Source: Mycobacterium sp. 141 (GTDB taxonomy: Bacteria; Actinomycetota; Actinomycetes; Mycobacteriales; Mycobacteriaceae). Taken from it: DNA of 64,000 nt. The position numbers and the translations under genes were made by a program. This document shows, piece by piece, positions 31,419 through 44,362 of the stretch. A model generated the notes under the pieces. That model searched no databases and had not been told where the DNA came from. It saw only the letters and a list, made by a program, of their open reading frames with translations. The DNA is taken from the NCBI RefSeq assembly GCF_000382405.1, contig NZ_KB908255.1, forward strand, positions 248,001-312,000, in the 5' to 3' direction. How positions within the stretch are numbered: position 1 is the first letter of the stretch; every line of letters begins with the position of its first letter.

Positions 31419-32182
31419 GCACTCTGGAAATCAAGGACCTCCACGTCAGCGTCGCGGCCAAGGATGCCGCCGAAGAGATTCCCATTCTCAAGGGCGTCGA
31501 CCTCACCGTGAAGTCGGGCGAGACGCATGCGGTGATGGGGCCCAACGGATCCGGCAAGTCCACGCTGTCCTACGCCATCGCCGGCCACCCCAAGTACGTT
31601 GTGACCTCCGGTTCGATCACCCTCGACGGCCAGAACGTGCTGGAGATGACCATTGACGAAAGAGCGCGAGCTGGCCTCTTTTTGGCGATGCAGTACCCGA
31701 TCGAGGTACCCGGCGTGTCGATGTCGAACTTCCTGCGCACCGCGGCCACCGCGGTCCGCGGCGAGGCACCGAAGCTGCGGCACTGGGTCAAGGAAGTCAA
31801 GGCCGCGATGAGCGATTTGGAGATCGACCCGGCGTTCGGTGAGCGCAGCGTCAACGAGGGCTTCTCCGGCGGTGAGAAGAAGCGCCACGAGATTCTGCAG
31901 CTGAGCCTGCTCAAGCCCAAGATCGCAATCCTCGACGAGACGGACTCGGGCCTGGACGTGGACGCGCTGCGGGTCGTCAGCGAGGGTGTCAACCGTTACT
32001 CGGAAGAGACCCACGGCGGCATTCTGCTCATCACGCACTACACCCGGATCCTGCGCTACATCCACCCGCAGTTCGTGCACGTGTTCGTCGGCGGGCGCAT
32101 CGTGGAATCCGGTGGGCCCGAGCTGGCCGACGAGCTCGAAGAGAACGGATACGTGCGCTTCACCCAAGCCGTCGGAGCCTGA
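31415..32182 (+). CDS. sufC: SufC, ATPase of the SUF complex
   Basis: A 255-residue ABC-type ATPase that drives conformational change of SufBD. Walker A is VMGPNGSGKSTLSYAIAGH. The signature is the SufC-type GFSGGEKKRHEILQ and Walker B is AILDETDSGLDVDALR. It is coupled to sufD by a 4-bp overlap. After its TGA the DNA enters the 26-bp tandem repeats that lead to sufS. Confidence 0.97.
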   Translation: MSTLEIKDLHVSVAAKDAAEEIPILKGVDLTVKSGETHAVMGPNGSGKSTLSYAIAGHPKYVVTSGSITLDGQNVLEMTIDERARAGLFLAMQYPIEVPGVSMSNFLRTAATAVRGEAPKLRHWVKEVKAAMSDLEIDPAFGERSVNEGFSGGEKKRHEILQLSLLKPKIAILDETDSGLDVDALRVVSEGVNRYSEETHGGILLITHYTRILRYIHPQFVHVFVGGRIVESGGPELADELEENGYVRFTQAVGA

Positions 32183-32183
32183 C

Positions 32184-33969
<1,786 letters not shown>

Positions 33970-33973
<4 letters not shown>

Positions 33974-34311
33974 CCGAGACCACCAATGACGAGCTGCTGG
34001 CAGACGTCGAGGAGGCCATGCGCGACGTCGTCGATCCGGAGCTGGGGATCAACGTCGTCGACCTCGGCCTGGTGTACGGCTTGAACGTCGAAAAAGAGGA
34101 CAGTGGCACCGTCGCGCTGATCGACATGACACTGACATCGCCGGCCTGCCCGTTGACCGACGTGATCGAGGATCAGTCGCGGACCGCTCTGGTGGGCGCC
34201 GGGCTCGTGGATGAGCTCCGGATCAACTGGGTGTGGAACCCGCCGTGGGGCCCCGACAAGATCACCGACGAAGGTCGTGAACAGCTGCGCGCGCTCGGTT
34301 TCACCGTCTAG
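33970..34311 (+). CDS. sufT: SufT, DUF59/MIP18-family Fe-S maturation protein
   Basis: A 113-residue DUF59 protein with RDVVDPELGINVVDLGLVYG and the conserved cysteine in LTSPACPLTDVI. SufT-like proteins aid insertion of clusters into target proteins. ATG 33970 overlaps the sufU stop. The C-terminus ...LRALGFTV is full length. The final GTC TAG contains CTAG, which is also where the neighbouring insertion sequence begins, so the stop codon sits at the insertion site. Confidence 0.93.
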
Positions 34312-35104
34312 TACTGCAACGGCACTTGAGTGAGTGGGTGGCCTCGTCGTCGGTAGTGACTATGTCGAGCTTGGTGTTGGCGTCGGCGGCGCCATCGCGA
34401 CCAGATCCACACATGCTCGGGTGTGTCGGCGTGTCGCAGCATCAGGTGCACCGGCAAGCGGCGGATCTCCGGCAGCGTCAACGCGATCATGTCCTGACTG
34501 GCGGCGCCGGTTCCCCTTTTACGGCAAGGGTTCTCGTGGCAGACAGCCAGGCCAGCGCGAGCATCGACAGCGTGATGTGGGCGTACCACGCACGCCAGGT
34601 GCGGGCCTGGTAGTGGTCGAGCCCGGCCTCGTTCTTGGCTTGCTGGAAACATTCCTCGACGTGCCAGCATGATCCCGCGGCCCAGGCCAGAACGGCCATG
34701 GTCACCCGGCGGGGTCCGCAGCAGACGTAGTAGGCGATCTCGTTCGGGTCGGCGACCGAGCGCCGGGCTGGTAGCCAGTGTCCGCGTTCGGGCGCCCAGC
34801 CGATGCGGATCCGGACCCGCGCCCAGTCGTAGATCCTGGGGCCGTACGCGCCAGCGCCGGCCGAAATACGTTGCCACGCTTGTGGTACCAGCCTGGCGGT
34901 CAGGGTGTCCGCGCGGACCTCGCCGCTACCGGTAGTGATCATCGTATCGTTTCGGCGGGTGGCCAACACGTAGGCGGCGTCGTGGGTCTCCAACCATAAC
35001 CGCAGGTACTTGACCTGACCGTATGCTTCGTCGGCGGTGCCCCACGCAAACGGCACCTTGGCATCTAGAGCGCGGGCGAGCATGGCGATGGCCTGGCGCG
35101 GGTT
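34308..35104 (-). pseudogene. Broken IS701-family transposase
   Basis: Reading leftwards, one frame (35104-34487) gives NPRQAIAMLARALDAKVPFAWGTADEAYGQVKYLRL style sequence and then ECFQQAKNEAGLDHYQ and WYAHITLSMLALAWL. These are typical of the catalytic core of IS701 transposases, including the acidic residues in TADEAYG and ECFQQAKNE. It stops after GEPAPPVRT. The next frame picks up with SQDMIALTLPEIRRL and ends SRWRRRRQHQARHSHYRRRG...LQY, so a frameshift near 34490-34510 split the gene. The N-terminal half is missing. The element cannot make its own functional transposase. Confidence 0.75.
34311..35104 (-). mobile_element. Remnant of an IS701-family insertion sequence
   Basis: One end is readable at 34311-34327, GTACTGCAACGGCACTT, abutting CTAG. 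CTAG fits the YTAR target I recall for the IS701 family. The body encodes the C-terminal half of an IS701-type DDE transposase with a frameshift. The transposase N-terminus and the other inverted repeat were not found. From 35105 to 35367 the sequence has short broken frames only and could be decayed IS or host DNA. Confidence 0.7.
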
Positions 35105-35367
35105 AGACGGTGTGAGGGGCTGGGGCCGCTCACATATGAACGTGGGTTGCCGCGATGGTGCAGAGCATCACACGGCCATTGGGTTCGCCCATCGCTCACG
35201 GTTCCATCCCGTACCAGGTGAGCATGTCCTCGGTGTCGTAGTGCCGCGAGTGGGATCTGCCGAGGACAGACCCGCGCAATGGTCGCCAGGCACCCATGGA
35301 CAGCGACCTTGCCCGGAAATGGCGTCGCCCCAGTCGCATTCGACAGGGGCGACCCAGTCAAGCGTGG

Positions 35368-35580
35368 TTAGGCGCTGGTGGCCATCTGATGCTGTGCGAG
35401 GCGCTGGCGCGCATGTTTCTCGACGAACAGCGGGACGAAATCACGGATGGGGCGGCGATCAAACCGGGCGTAAGCGTCGCTGACAGCGGCATCGACATCA
35501 GCAGCAGCGACCCCGGGGAACTCCTGGTGCAGCCTACGTTTGACCTCTGCGAGCGCGATCTGCTCGACAACATTGCTCAT
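35368..35580 (-). CDS. Small protein with three-helix-bundle dimerisation-type motif
   Basis: A 70-residue protein, MSNVVEQIALAEVKRRLHQE followed by ...VDAAVSDAYARFDRRPIRDFVPLFVEKHARQRL. The pattern 'xxVHxRFxxxxIRDFVPxxVExxA' is that of the small three-helix-bundle domain found in many mycobacterial proteins of unknown role. A longer plus-strand frame covers the same bases but has poor composition there. The C-terminal part of the protein at 36331-36993 carries a related motif, suggesting the two may associate. It has its own start and no close operon partner. Confidence 0.65.
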   Translation of the reverse strand: MSNVVEQIALAEVKRRLHQEFPGVAAADVDAAVSDAYARFDRRPIRDFVPLFVEKHARQRLAQHQMATSA

Positions 35581-35718
35581 CGTCTACCAGAATCCATGCC
35601 CACCCGCTTGCCGTCAACCACTCGTTACATGAACTCTGCGGGAGCGGCAGACGTCACAGCAGGCAGGCCCGAACCGTTGGGTGAGCGTGCACACTCTGGC
35701 GGTGGCACGATAATCGCC

Positions 35719-36222
35719 GTGACCGATCCGAACGGCGCCCAGGCCGCGGTACTGATCGCTGCACTCACCGAGCAGCTCCTCGACATGACCCCTAAGCTGC
35801 TGACCGCCGAGCGCCAAGCCGACAGGCGACACGCCATCCGGGCACGAACAATGCGCCAGGTCGCTGCTGAACTGCGCCGCGACCAGTTCCTCATCACCCG
35901 GCTGCGCCACCGTTTCCCCGCCGCCGAGGCCGCGGTTACCAATGAACTGCCCGACACGGACACCGCGACCGCCAGCGTTGACGGCACCCGCCCAAGTACA
36001 CACTCAGCAATGACGAGCGCAGAGTCGCCACCGGCTGTGTTGCGGCAGCGGTTCCACGCCGCTCTCAACGATGCGATCATCCGAGGACGGGCCCCAGATC
36101 ATCACATCGGTCTCGGACCCCACACTCTCGCAGCAGTCACACTCGTCGCCAGAGACCACCCTGACGCCACCGCCGAGCTCATCGCCGACGCCAGCGACAC
36201 CTTTGACCGCGAACACCGCTGA
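35719..36222 (+). CDS. Hypothetical protein, 167 residues
   Basis: From GTG 35719 the product begins MTDPNGAQAAVLIAALTEQL. It is helical, Ala/Arg-rich, with no signal peptide or membrane segment, and contains RTMRQVAAELRRDQFLITRLRHRFPAAEAAV and LGPHTLAAVTLVARDHPDATAELIAD. CACGAT at 35706-35711 lies 7 nt before the GTG and could be a leaderless -10. The frame is open back to 35296, but the upstream part overlaps the minus-strand three-helix gene and looks non-coding. The family is not recognised. Confidence 0.5.
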   Translation: MTDPNGAQAAVLIAALTEQLLDMTPKLLTAERQADRRHAIRARTMRQVAAELRRDQFLITRLRHRFPAAEAAVTNELPDTDTATASVDGTRPSTHSAMTSAESPPAVLRQRFHAALNDAIIRGRAPDHHIGLGPHTLAAVTLVARDHPDATAELIADASDTFDREHR

Positions 36223-36330
36223 CCGCCGCACAAGAGCGGTAGCCGCGACCGCGCCGGTGGAGTGTGCACAACGATGCCGCGACGCGATAGCTGGTTTGTC
36301 GGCTATCGCGATCCGGGCGATGAACCGAAT

Positions 36331-36993
36331 CTATCCGCGACCGCGGACCGCGTGGTGTTCGCGATGGATGCGGTTGTTGACGATGTGCTCGACAAGGATC
36401 GGCACGAATGTTTGGATGCGGGCGTCGTCGAAGCGTTCCGCGGCCTCACCACACCATCGCAGAATCTGAGCGTTGCGCTGCGGGCTGTTCAATCCTTCGT
36501 GATCGGCCAACTTCTTGGCGACGTCGGCCAGCGATCGAGCCATCGGCGCGTTGGTGCGTTGAGACGGGGCTCGCCGCGGTATCTGGTCGAGTATTAGCCC
36601 GGCTTCCTGCGGCTCAGTATCCGGATCGACGACACGCAATGTCAGATGGTGGCCGTCCTGGCCGATGAGAATGACCGCGCCCGGCTCGTCACTCTCGAAA
36701 CCGACCACCTCGACCGGCTGATGATGGTCGCCCAGACTGATCCGGGCCGGCGGGGCGATCCATCCATCACGGCTGTAGGCCACCAGCACCACCGACGGCA
36801 GGTATCGCTCGATGGCGGCGACGAGGTCAGGTAGCTCATCCTCAAGACGTTTGGAGGCCGGCCACCACGCCCCGTCGATGTGTTCGGCAATTTCGCGACG
36901 GCCCGACAAGCGCAGCCGATCACATCCCCGCGAATAGCGAACTGCATCGACGCCCTCGTCGGGCAGCGCCGGCATCTGATGTGTTTTGTCCAT
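36331..36993 (-). CDS. DUF5994-like protein with C-terminal three-helix-bundle motif
   Basis: A 220-residue protein. The N-terminal half (DRLRLSGRREIAEHIDGAWW, then ELPDLVAAIERYLPSVVLVAYSRDGWIAPP) looks like the actinobacterial DUF5994 family. The C-terminal 65 residues (SLADVAKKLADHEG...ERFDDARIQTFVPILVEHIV) resemble the three-helix domain of the small protein at 35368. Fusion of both parts suggests a dimerising or scaffold role, but no activity is known. A DosR-like half-site lies 33-52 bp upstream of ATG 36993. Confidence 0.65.
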   Translation of the reverse strand: MDKTHQMPALPDEGVDAVRYSRGCDRLRLSGRREIAEHIDGAWWPASKRLEDELPDLVAAIERYLPSVVLVAYSRDGWIAPPARISLGDHHQPVEVVGFESDEPGAVILIGQDGHHLTLRVVDPDTEPQEAGLILDQIPRRAPSQRTNAPMARSLADVAKKLADHEGLNSPQRNAQILRWCGEAAERFDDARIQTFVPILVEHIVNNRIHREHHAVRGRG

Positions 36994-37025
36994 GCCCTAA
37001 CTGTGCCCTGTTGCAGCCGGGGGCA

Positions 37026-37045
37026 ATACGGCCATTAGTCCCTCA
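37026..37045 (-). promoter_or_regulatory. DosR-like half-site upstream of the DUF5994-like gene
   Basis: On the minus strand TGAGGGACTAATGGCCGTAT agrees with the DosR consensus TTSGGGACTWWAGTCCCSAA at 13 of 20 positions, with a perfect GGGACTWW first half. It lies 33 bp upstream of the start at 36993. The second half is poor. Confidence 0.3.
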
Positions 37046-37657
37046 GTTCTGCGCAAAAAACGCTCTGTCACAACAAAATTGAACTATTGATAAACGAGAT
37101 GCCAATAGAACGTTGATGTTCGCTCACTAATTCGGCGTGACTCTGTTGGCGCTCAGGAAAGAGCGCGAGTTCGGTGGGGTGTCAGCATGTGCCACCTGCA
37201 GTGTCATGCCGGTGACCAGATGCGTTGCCTTGTCGGTTGTTCCGATGAATGCGTCGAGGCCCGATGGAGAGCTGCCCGGCTGCAGATGGCGCGTCGCACC
37301 ACGAACGTCGCGCATCCGCACCACGTCACTGTCGCACCGGCGAGCCAGACACTGCGCGGAGACCGGCCGCGTCGTCGTCCCGGCGGCCCTAGCCAACGGC
37401 TTGGCAGGGTGCGGCCCAGATGATCTCCGTCACGTGTGCCTGAGTGCGGGTGCGGATTCTACCTGACCTACTCACAGCCCCAGCGGATCGGACAGGCCCA
37501 ACTCAACTGACACAGGCTGCCGACCAAATCGTCCTGTTCGGTGGTCGCGGTCACTGCGGACCTCCTCGGAACCGACGGGTGATGTCGGCTGCCAGCGGTG
37601 CGCATGCCGGCACGGCCGCCGCGTCTGCCTGGGCGACGAAGCGCACTGCGCCGATGT

Positions 37658-37677
37658 CAAGGGCACAAAGTCCCTAA
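37658..37677 (+). promoter_or_regulatory. DosR-like half-site upstream of ctaD
   Basis: CAAGGGCACAAAGTCCCTAA agrees with the DosR consensus at 13 of 20 positions, with WWAGTCCC intact. It lies about 165 bp before the ctaD GTG. Support is weak on its own. Confidence 0.25.
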
Positions 37678-37834
37678 CTATCAAGGCCGTCCGTATCTTG
37701 CCGATGCAGAGTGCCGCGCGGAAAACTGTGGGTCCTGACCTGCACCACTGTCGGCGGAAGTGTGAGGCCACACCTGGCGCTACTGCCGGAATCGCGGCGG
37801 CCGGATGTGCACGCTCACGCCGACCCAACGATAG

Positions 37835-39571
<1,737 letters not shown>

Positions 39572-39578
39572 CGGTTAA

Positions 39579-40847
<1,269 letters not shown>

Positions 40848-40896
40848 TGTGGCCTGCTGGGGTCGGGTTCTGTCTGCCTCCGGCGGCGCCGTCACG

Positions 40897-40902
40897 TAGG
40901 GT
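40897..40902 (+). promoter_or_regulatory. -10 of a leaderless promoter for the small secreted protein
   Basis: TAGGGT (TANNNT) is followed by 6 nt and ATG 40909, with no ribosome-binding site. Confidence 0.45.
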
Positions 40903-40908
40903 GTCGGC

Positions 40909-41205
40909 ATGGCGAAGGTGAAGCGCGCAGTTCTGTTCGGTGGTTTCGCGGTTGCGGTGACCGTGGGACAGCTGGTATTCGCCACGCAAGCCCAGGCCAA
41001 GCCATGCCCGTCGGGCACTGTGCCGTCCAAGTTCCCCGGAGTCTGCGTCAGCGGCCCCTCGGGCGGTGGCGCGATACCGGTACTCACGCCGGCCAGCGAG
41101 GGGTCGAGCGTCACGAACGCGCCGGGCCAGCTTCCATCGGTCAGAGGTATTCCGTGCACCCCCGAGAATTACGGCACCTGCCTGGCGCTGTCTCAGTATC
41201 AGTAA
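40909..41205 (+). CDS. Small secreted protein, unknown function
   Basis: A 98-residue protein with a clear Sec signal peptide: basic MAKVKR, a hydrophobic core and an AQA cleavage site near residue 30. The mature part is about 68 residues, Gly/Pro/Ser-rich, with four cysteines (KPCPSG, GVCVSG, IPCTPENYGTC) that could form two disulfides outside the cell. No family is recognised. It ends 8 bp from the convergent MocR gene. Confidence 0.7.
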   Translation: MAKVKRAVLFGGFAVAVTVGQLVFATQAQAKPCPSGTVPSKFPGVCVSGPSGGGAIPVLTPASEGSSVTNAPGQLPSVRGIPCTPENYGTCLALSQYQ

Positions 41206-41213
41206 GGAGTGCG

Positions 41214-42653
41214 CTAAACCACCAGCGTCGGCTGCTGCGGGCCAGTTAACCCGGTGATGCTGCGCCACGCGCGCGCCAGCAGCTCGACCGCTTCCTTTAG
41301 CTGCGGCTCGGGCAGGGCATACGGCAGCCGGATGAAGCGTTCCAGCGTGCCGTCCACCCCGAATCGCGGACCAGCCGGCAGATCCAGGCCGAGCCGTGAA
41401 GCACTCGCGGACAGTGCCGTACTCATCGGTGCAGGCAGCCGCACCCACAGCGACATTCCGCCGCGGCCGACACCGGGGCACCAGTCCGGTAGTTCGCGGG
41501 CCAGCAGGGACACCAGGTACCGCCGACGGTTGTTGAGCAACTCGCGACGTTCCGGCAGGACCTCTGCGCGTGCTGCGAGAAGCCTTGCCGCGGCAAGCTG
41601 TTCGAGAATCGGCGTGCCGAGATCGAGGGATTGCCGGATGGCGGCGACAGTTGCCAGGGTTGCGCGATCGGCGCGGATCCAGCCGACCCGCAGACCGCCC
41701 CAGAAGGACTTCGACATGGAGCCGATGGTCAGCACCAGGTTGTCGCGGGCCACCGAGGCGGCCAGTGGTTCCGGTGGTGGCTCGTCGATCCACATGTCGG
41801 CGATCGATTCGTCGATGATCGTGCGGGTGCGGGTCTCGGAAATGATCTGTCCCAACCGTTTCCGGCCCGCGGTCGGCAAGGTGAACCCGGTGGGGTTGTG
41901 ACAGTCGGGTACCAGGTAGGCCAGGCTCGGTGCGAGCTGACGCAACGCTGCGTGCACGGCGTCGAGTTCCCAGCCGTCCTCGGTGAGCGATACCGGTACC
42001 GGGCGTGCTCCGGCTTGCGTGATCGCCGACAGGGCACCGTGGTACGTAGGTTGCTCGACGAGCACCCGGTCACCGGCTTGGGTATGGGCGGCCAGGATCA
42101 GGCCGATCGCGTGTTGGGCGCCGCTCGTCACCATGATCTGGTCCGCATCGGTGGGGAGTCCGCGCTCGCAATATCTCGCGGCGATCGCCTCACGGAGTGA
42201 ATTGACCCCGGTGAGCTCGTGACCCGGCTCGTGCAGATACGGGGTGATGTCGTGCGCAGCCTCGGCGAACGCGTCCAGCACCGCGGCACACGGCGCGGAC
42301 AGTGCGGCCGCAGCCAGGCTGATGGCCGGCTGAGTCGGTTCGGCGACCAGTTCCGGTCGCAGTGGCAGCGCGGCGGTGCTGCGCGCGCCGCGGCGGGCGT
42401 TGAGGTAGCCGTCGTCGCGCAGCTGAGTGAACGCCGCGGTGACGGTGGTGCGTGAAACCCGCAGCGCATCGGCCAGCGCTCGCTCGCTGGGTAACCGCGA
42501 CCCGACCGGCAGCCTGCCGTCGACGATGAGCAGCCGGATGGCATCGGCCAGGCCCAGATATGCGGGGCCACTCAGACTGGAAGTACGCCAGTTGCCGAGC
42601 TCGCGGGCCAAAAGATCTACATCTAACGCGCGTGCGGCCATTACGTTACTCAT
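41214..42653 (-). CDS. MocR-type regulator (GntR HTH fused to an aminotransferase fold), YczR-like
   Basis: A 479-residue fusion. The N-terminal GntR winged helix (PAYLGLADAIRLLIVDGRLP and SERALADALRVSRTTVTAAF) is joined to a PLP fold-type I aminotransferase domain. The PLP domain contains VTSGAQHAIGLILAAHTQAG, VPDCHNPTGFTLP and the PLP lysine in TIGSMSKSFWGGLRVGW. MocR proteins sense PLP or amine ligands rather than acting as enzymes. It is divergent from yczE, and MocR-YczE pairing is known in other bacteria. ATG 42653 or 42641 are both possible. An operator lies between the divergent genes. Confidence 0.88.
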   Translation of the reverse strand: MSNVMAARALDVDLLARELGNWRTSSLSGPAYLGLADAIRLLIVDGRLPVGSRLPSERALADALRVSRTTVTAAFTQLRDDGYLNARRGARSTAALPLRPELVAEPTQPAISLAAAALSAPCAAVLDAFAEAAHDITPYLHEPGHELTGVNSLREAIAARYCERGLPTDADQIMVTSGAQHAIGLILAAHTQAGDRVLVEQPTYHGALSAITQAGARPVPVSLTEDGWELDAVHAALRQLAPSLAYLVPDCHNPTGFTLPTAGRKRLGQIISETRTRTIIDESIADMWIDEPPPEPLAASVARDNLVLTIGSMSKSFWGGLRVGWIRADRATLATVAAIRQSLDLGTPILEQLAAARLLAARAEVLPERRELLNNRRRYLVSLLARELPDWCPGVGRGGMSLWVRLPAPMSTALSASASRLGLDLPAGPRFGVDGTLERFIRLPYALPEPQLKEAVELLARAWRSITGLTGPQQPTLVV

Positions 42654-42671
42654 GATAAGGCCAGTATCCGT

Positions 42672-42700
42672 CAACTGGCTATTGATGATCAAGCCAGTTG
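42672..42700 (+). promoter_or_regulatory. MocR operator between divergent genes
   Basis: CAACTGGCT, 11-nt spacer, AGCCAGTTG is a perfect 9-bp inverted repeat. A third half-site, CCAGT at 42661-42665, lies next to it on the MocR side. There the minus-strand GATACT (42663-42668) could be the MocR -10. Mixed inverted and direct half-sites are typical of MocR operators. Confidence 0.6.
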
Positions 42701-42717
42701 GTCGGAATGATCGCAGC

Positions 42718-42864
42718 ATGCGAACGAATTGGATATCTCGGCTCGCGGAAAATCTCCGCCGTGTGTACGACCCGCGCAACGGCATCGCAGAGTGTGACGC
42801 AGACGCGCGCCGGGTACGCAGCGAGCTCGACGCTATCCGTGTGCGATTCCCGGACCACGCCTGA
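42718..42864 (+). CDS. Small 48-residue protein upstream of yczE
   Basis: ATG 42718 opens MRTNWISRLAENLRRVYDPR and continues through CDADARRVRSELDAIRVRFPDH to TGA. The TGA overlaps the yczE ATG (TGATG), so the two are translationally coupled. The product is charged and helical with one cysteine. It directly follows the MocR operator and is the first gene of the divergent transcript. The family is not recognised; it could be a leader peptide or a small partner of YczE or MocR. Confidence 0.55.
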   Translation: MRTNWISRLAENLRRVYDPRNGIAECDADARRVRSELDAIRVRFPDHA

Positions 42865-43562
42865 TGACCGCGCTCAAACGGGGCACGCTGCTGCTGATCG
42901 GCCTGTGCGGCTACGGCGTGTCGATGGGCATGATGATCCGCGCCGGCTTGGGCCTGGACCCCTGGGATGTCTTCCACCAGGGGCTGACCCGGCATACGCC
43001 GCTGACCATCGGGCTCGCATCCGCCCTCGCCGGGGTCGTCGTGCTACTGGCCTGGATCCCGCTGCGCAACAGGCCGGGTATAGGCACCGTCGCCAACGTT
43101 ATCGTCATCGCCGTCACCGTCGACACCACACTCGCCGTGCTGCCCGCACCCGCCGCCATGCCGGCACGTATCGCAATGATGCTCGGTGCTGTGGTGCTCA
43201 ACGGCGTCAGCACTGTGCTCTACATCGGCGCCGGGCTCGGCCCGGGCCCGCGAGACGGTCTGATGACCGGTCTGGTCGCCCGTACCGGGCTGTCGATCCG
43301 GTTGGTGCGAACCGCGATTGAAGCGACTGTGCTCGCGGTGGGCTGGCTACTCGGCGGCTCGGTCGGGGTCGGCACCCTCGTCTATGCGTTCGGTATCGGC
43401 CCGTTGGTACAGCTGTTCCTGAGGCTCACCCCGCGCGCCATGCTGTTCCACGATTTCAGCGGCGGGCGCGACCGAGAGCCTGTCGCCGGCATCACTACGA
43501 TGGTCGAGTGCCCGAATCCGGAGAAGACGCAGCAGACAGTGCCGGCAGCGAAGACCTGCTGA
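42864..43562 (+). CDS. yczE: YczE/YyaS/YitT-family integral membrane protein
   Basis: A 232-residue membrane protein with five to six hydrophobic segments. The family motif GLGLDPWDVFHQGLTRHT lies near residue 30 and is echoed by GAGLGPGPRDGLMTGLV near 127. YczE proteins are uncharacterised transporters often found beside a MocR regulator, as here. The last 55 bp overlap the next ABC ATPase gene; the soluble C-terminal tail after MLFHDFSGG may not be important. Confidence 0.82.
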   Translation: MTALKRGTLLLIGLCGYGVSMGMMIRAGLGLDPWDVFHQGLTRHTPLTIGLASALAGVVVLLAWIPLRNRPGIGTVANVIVIAVTVDTTLAVLPAPAAMPARIAMMLGAVVLNGVSTVLYIGAGLGPGPRDGLMTGLVARTGLSIRLVRTAIEATVLAVGWLLGGSVGVGTLVYAFGIGPLVQLFLRLTPRAMLFHDFSGGRDREPVAGITTMVECPNPEKTQQTVPAAKTC

Positions 43563-44362
43563 TCGACTTCGCCAGGGTCACGCTCCGCAGGGGTGGCAAT
43601 ACTCTTGTCGGGCCGATCACCTGGGCCGTCGAACTCGATGAACGCTGGGTGGTGATCGGTCCCAACGGCGCGGGCAAGACGTCTCTGCTGCGGATCGCCC
43701 CCCCCACCGAACACCCGTCCTCGGGTACCGCGTACGTGCTGGGGGAACGGCTGGGCCGCACTGACATGGCCGAGCTGCGTTCCCGTGTCGGGCTGAGCAG
43801 TTCGGCACTGTCACAGCGGATTCCCGATGACGAGCTCGTGCGCGATCTGGTGGTGTCGGCGGGCTATGCGGTGCTGGGCCGGTGGCGCGAGGACTACGAA
43901 GAGGTCGATTACGCGCAGGCCGTGGACATGCTGGAGAGTGTCGGCGCCGAACATCTCGCCGAACGTGCCTACGGCACCCTCTCGGAGGGCGAGCGCAAGC
44001 GGGTGCTGATCGCCCGGTCGCTGATGACCGACCCGGAGCTGCTGCTACTCGACGAACCCGCAGCGGGACTCGACCTGGGCGGGCGTGAGGAGCTGGTGGC
44101 GCGGCTGGCCGATCTGGCCGCCGACCCCGACGCGCCGGCGATCGTGCTGGTCACCCATCATGTCGAGGAGATCCCGCCCGGCTTCAGCCACGCGTTGATC
44201 CTGTCCGAAGGCCGCGTTGTCGCCGCCGGGCTCCTCGCGGATGTGCTGACGGCGGAGAACTTGTCCAAGGCATTCGGCCAGTCGATCGCTCTGGACGTGA
44301 TCGACGGGCGGTACTTCGCGCGCCGGATCCGGAGCCGGGCGGCGCACAGGAGACGGGTATGA
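43508..44362 (+). CDS. ABC transporter ATP-binding protein (Rv3041c type)
   Basis: A 284-residue ATPase with Walker A VVIGPNGAGKTSLLRIAPPT, signature YGTLSEGERKRVLIARSLM and Walker B LLLLDEPAAGLDLGGRE. The H-loop is in VLVTHHVEEIPPGFSH. No permease gene is adjacent, so it may be a soluble ABC protein or use a distant partner. The GTG start lies inside yczE; ATGA overlap couples it to the Nudix gene. Homologues normally follow serB2 in M. tuberculosis. Confidence 0.9.
   Translation: MPESGEDAADSAGSEDLLIDFARVTLRRGGNTLVGPITWAVELDERWVVIGPNGAGKTSLLRIAPPTEHPSSGTAYVLGERLGRTDMAELRSRVGLSSSALSQRIPDDELVRDLVVSAGYAVLGRWREDYEEVDYAQAVDMLESVGAEHLAERAYGTLSEGERKRVLIARSLMTDPELLLLDEPAAGLDLGGREELVARLADLAADPDAPAIVLVTHHVEEIPPGFSHALILSEGRVVAAGLLADVLTAENLSKAFGQSIALDVIDGRYFARRIRSRAAHRRRV

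Noticed and set aside
35296..35718. N-terminal extension of the 167-residue hypothetical protein
   Set aside because: This stretch overlaps the better supported minus-strand three-helix-bundle gene and has a non-coding look.
37001..37016. CTGTGCCCTGTTGCAG as the missing inverted repeat of the IS701 remnant
   Set aside because: It has an extra base and several mismatches to the readable end, and would imply an element twice the normal size.
37137..37466. Short frames on both strands in the gap before ctaD
   Set aside because: Three overlapping frames of similar length on both strands with no family resemblance; a single real gene cannot be picked.
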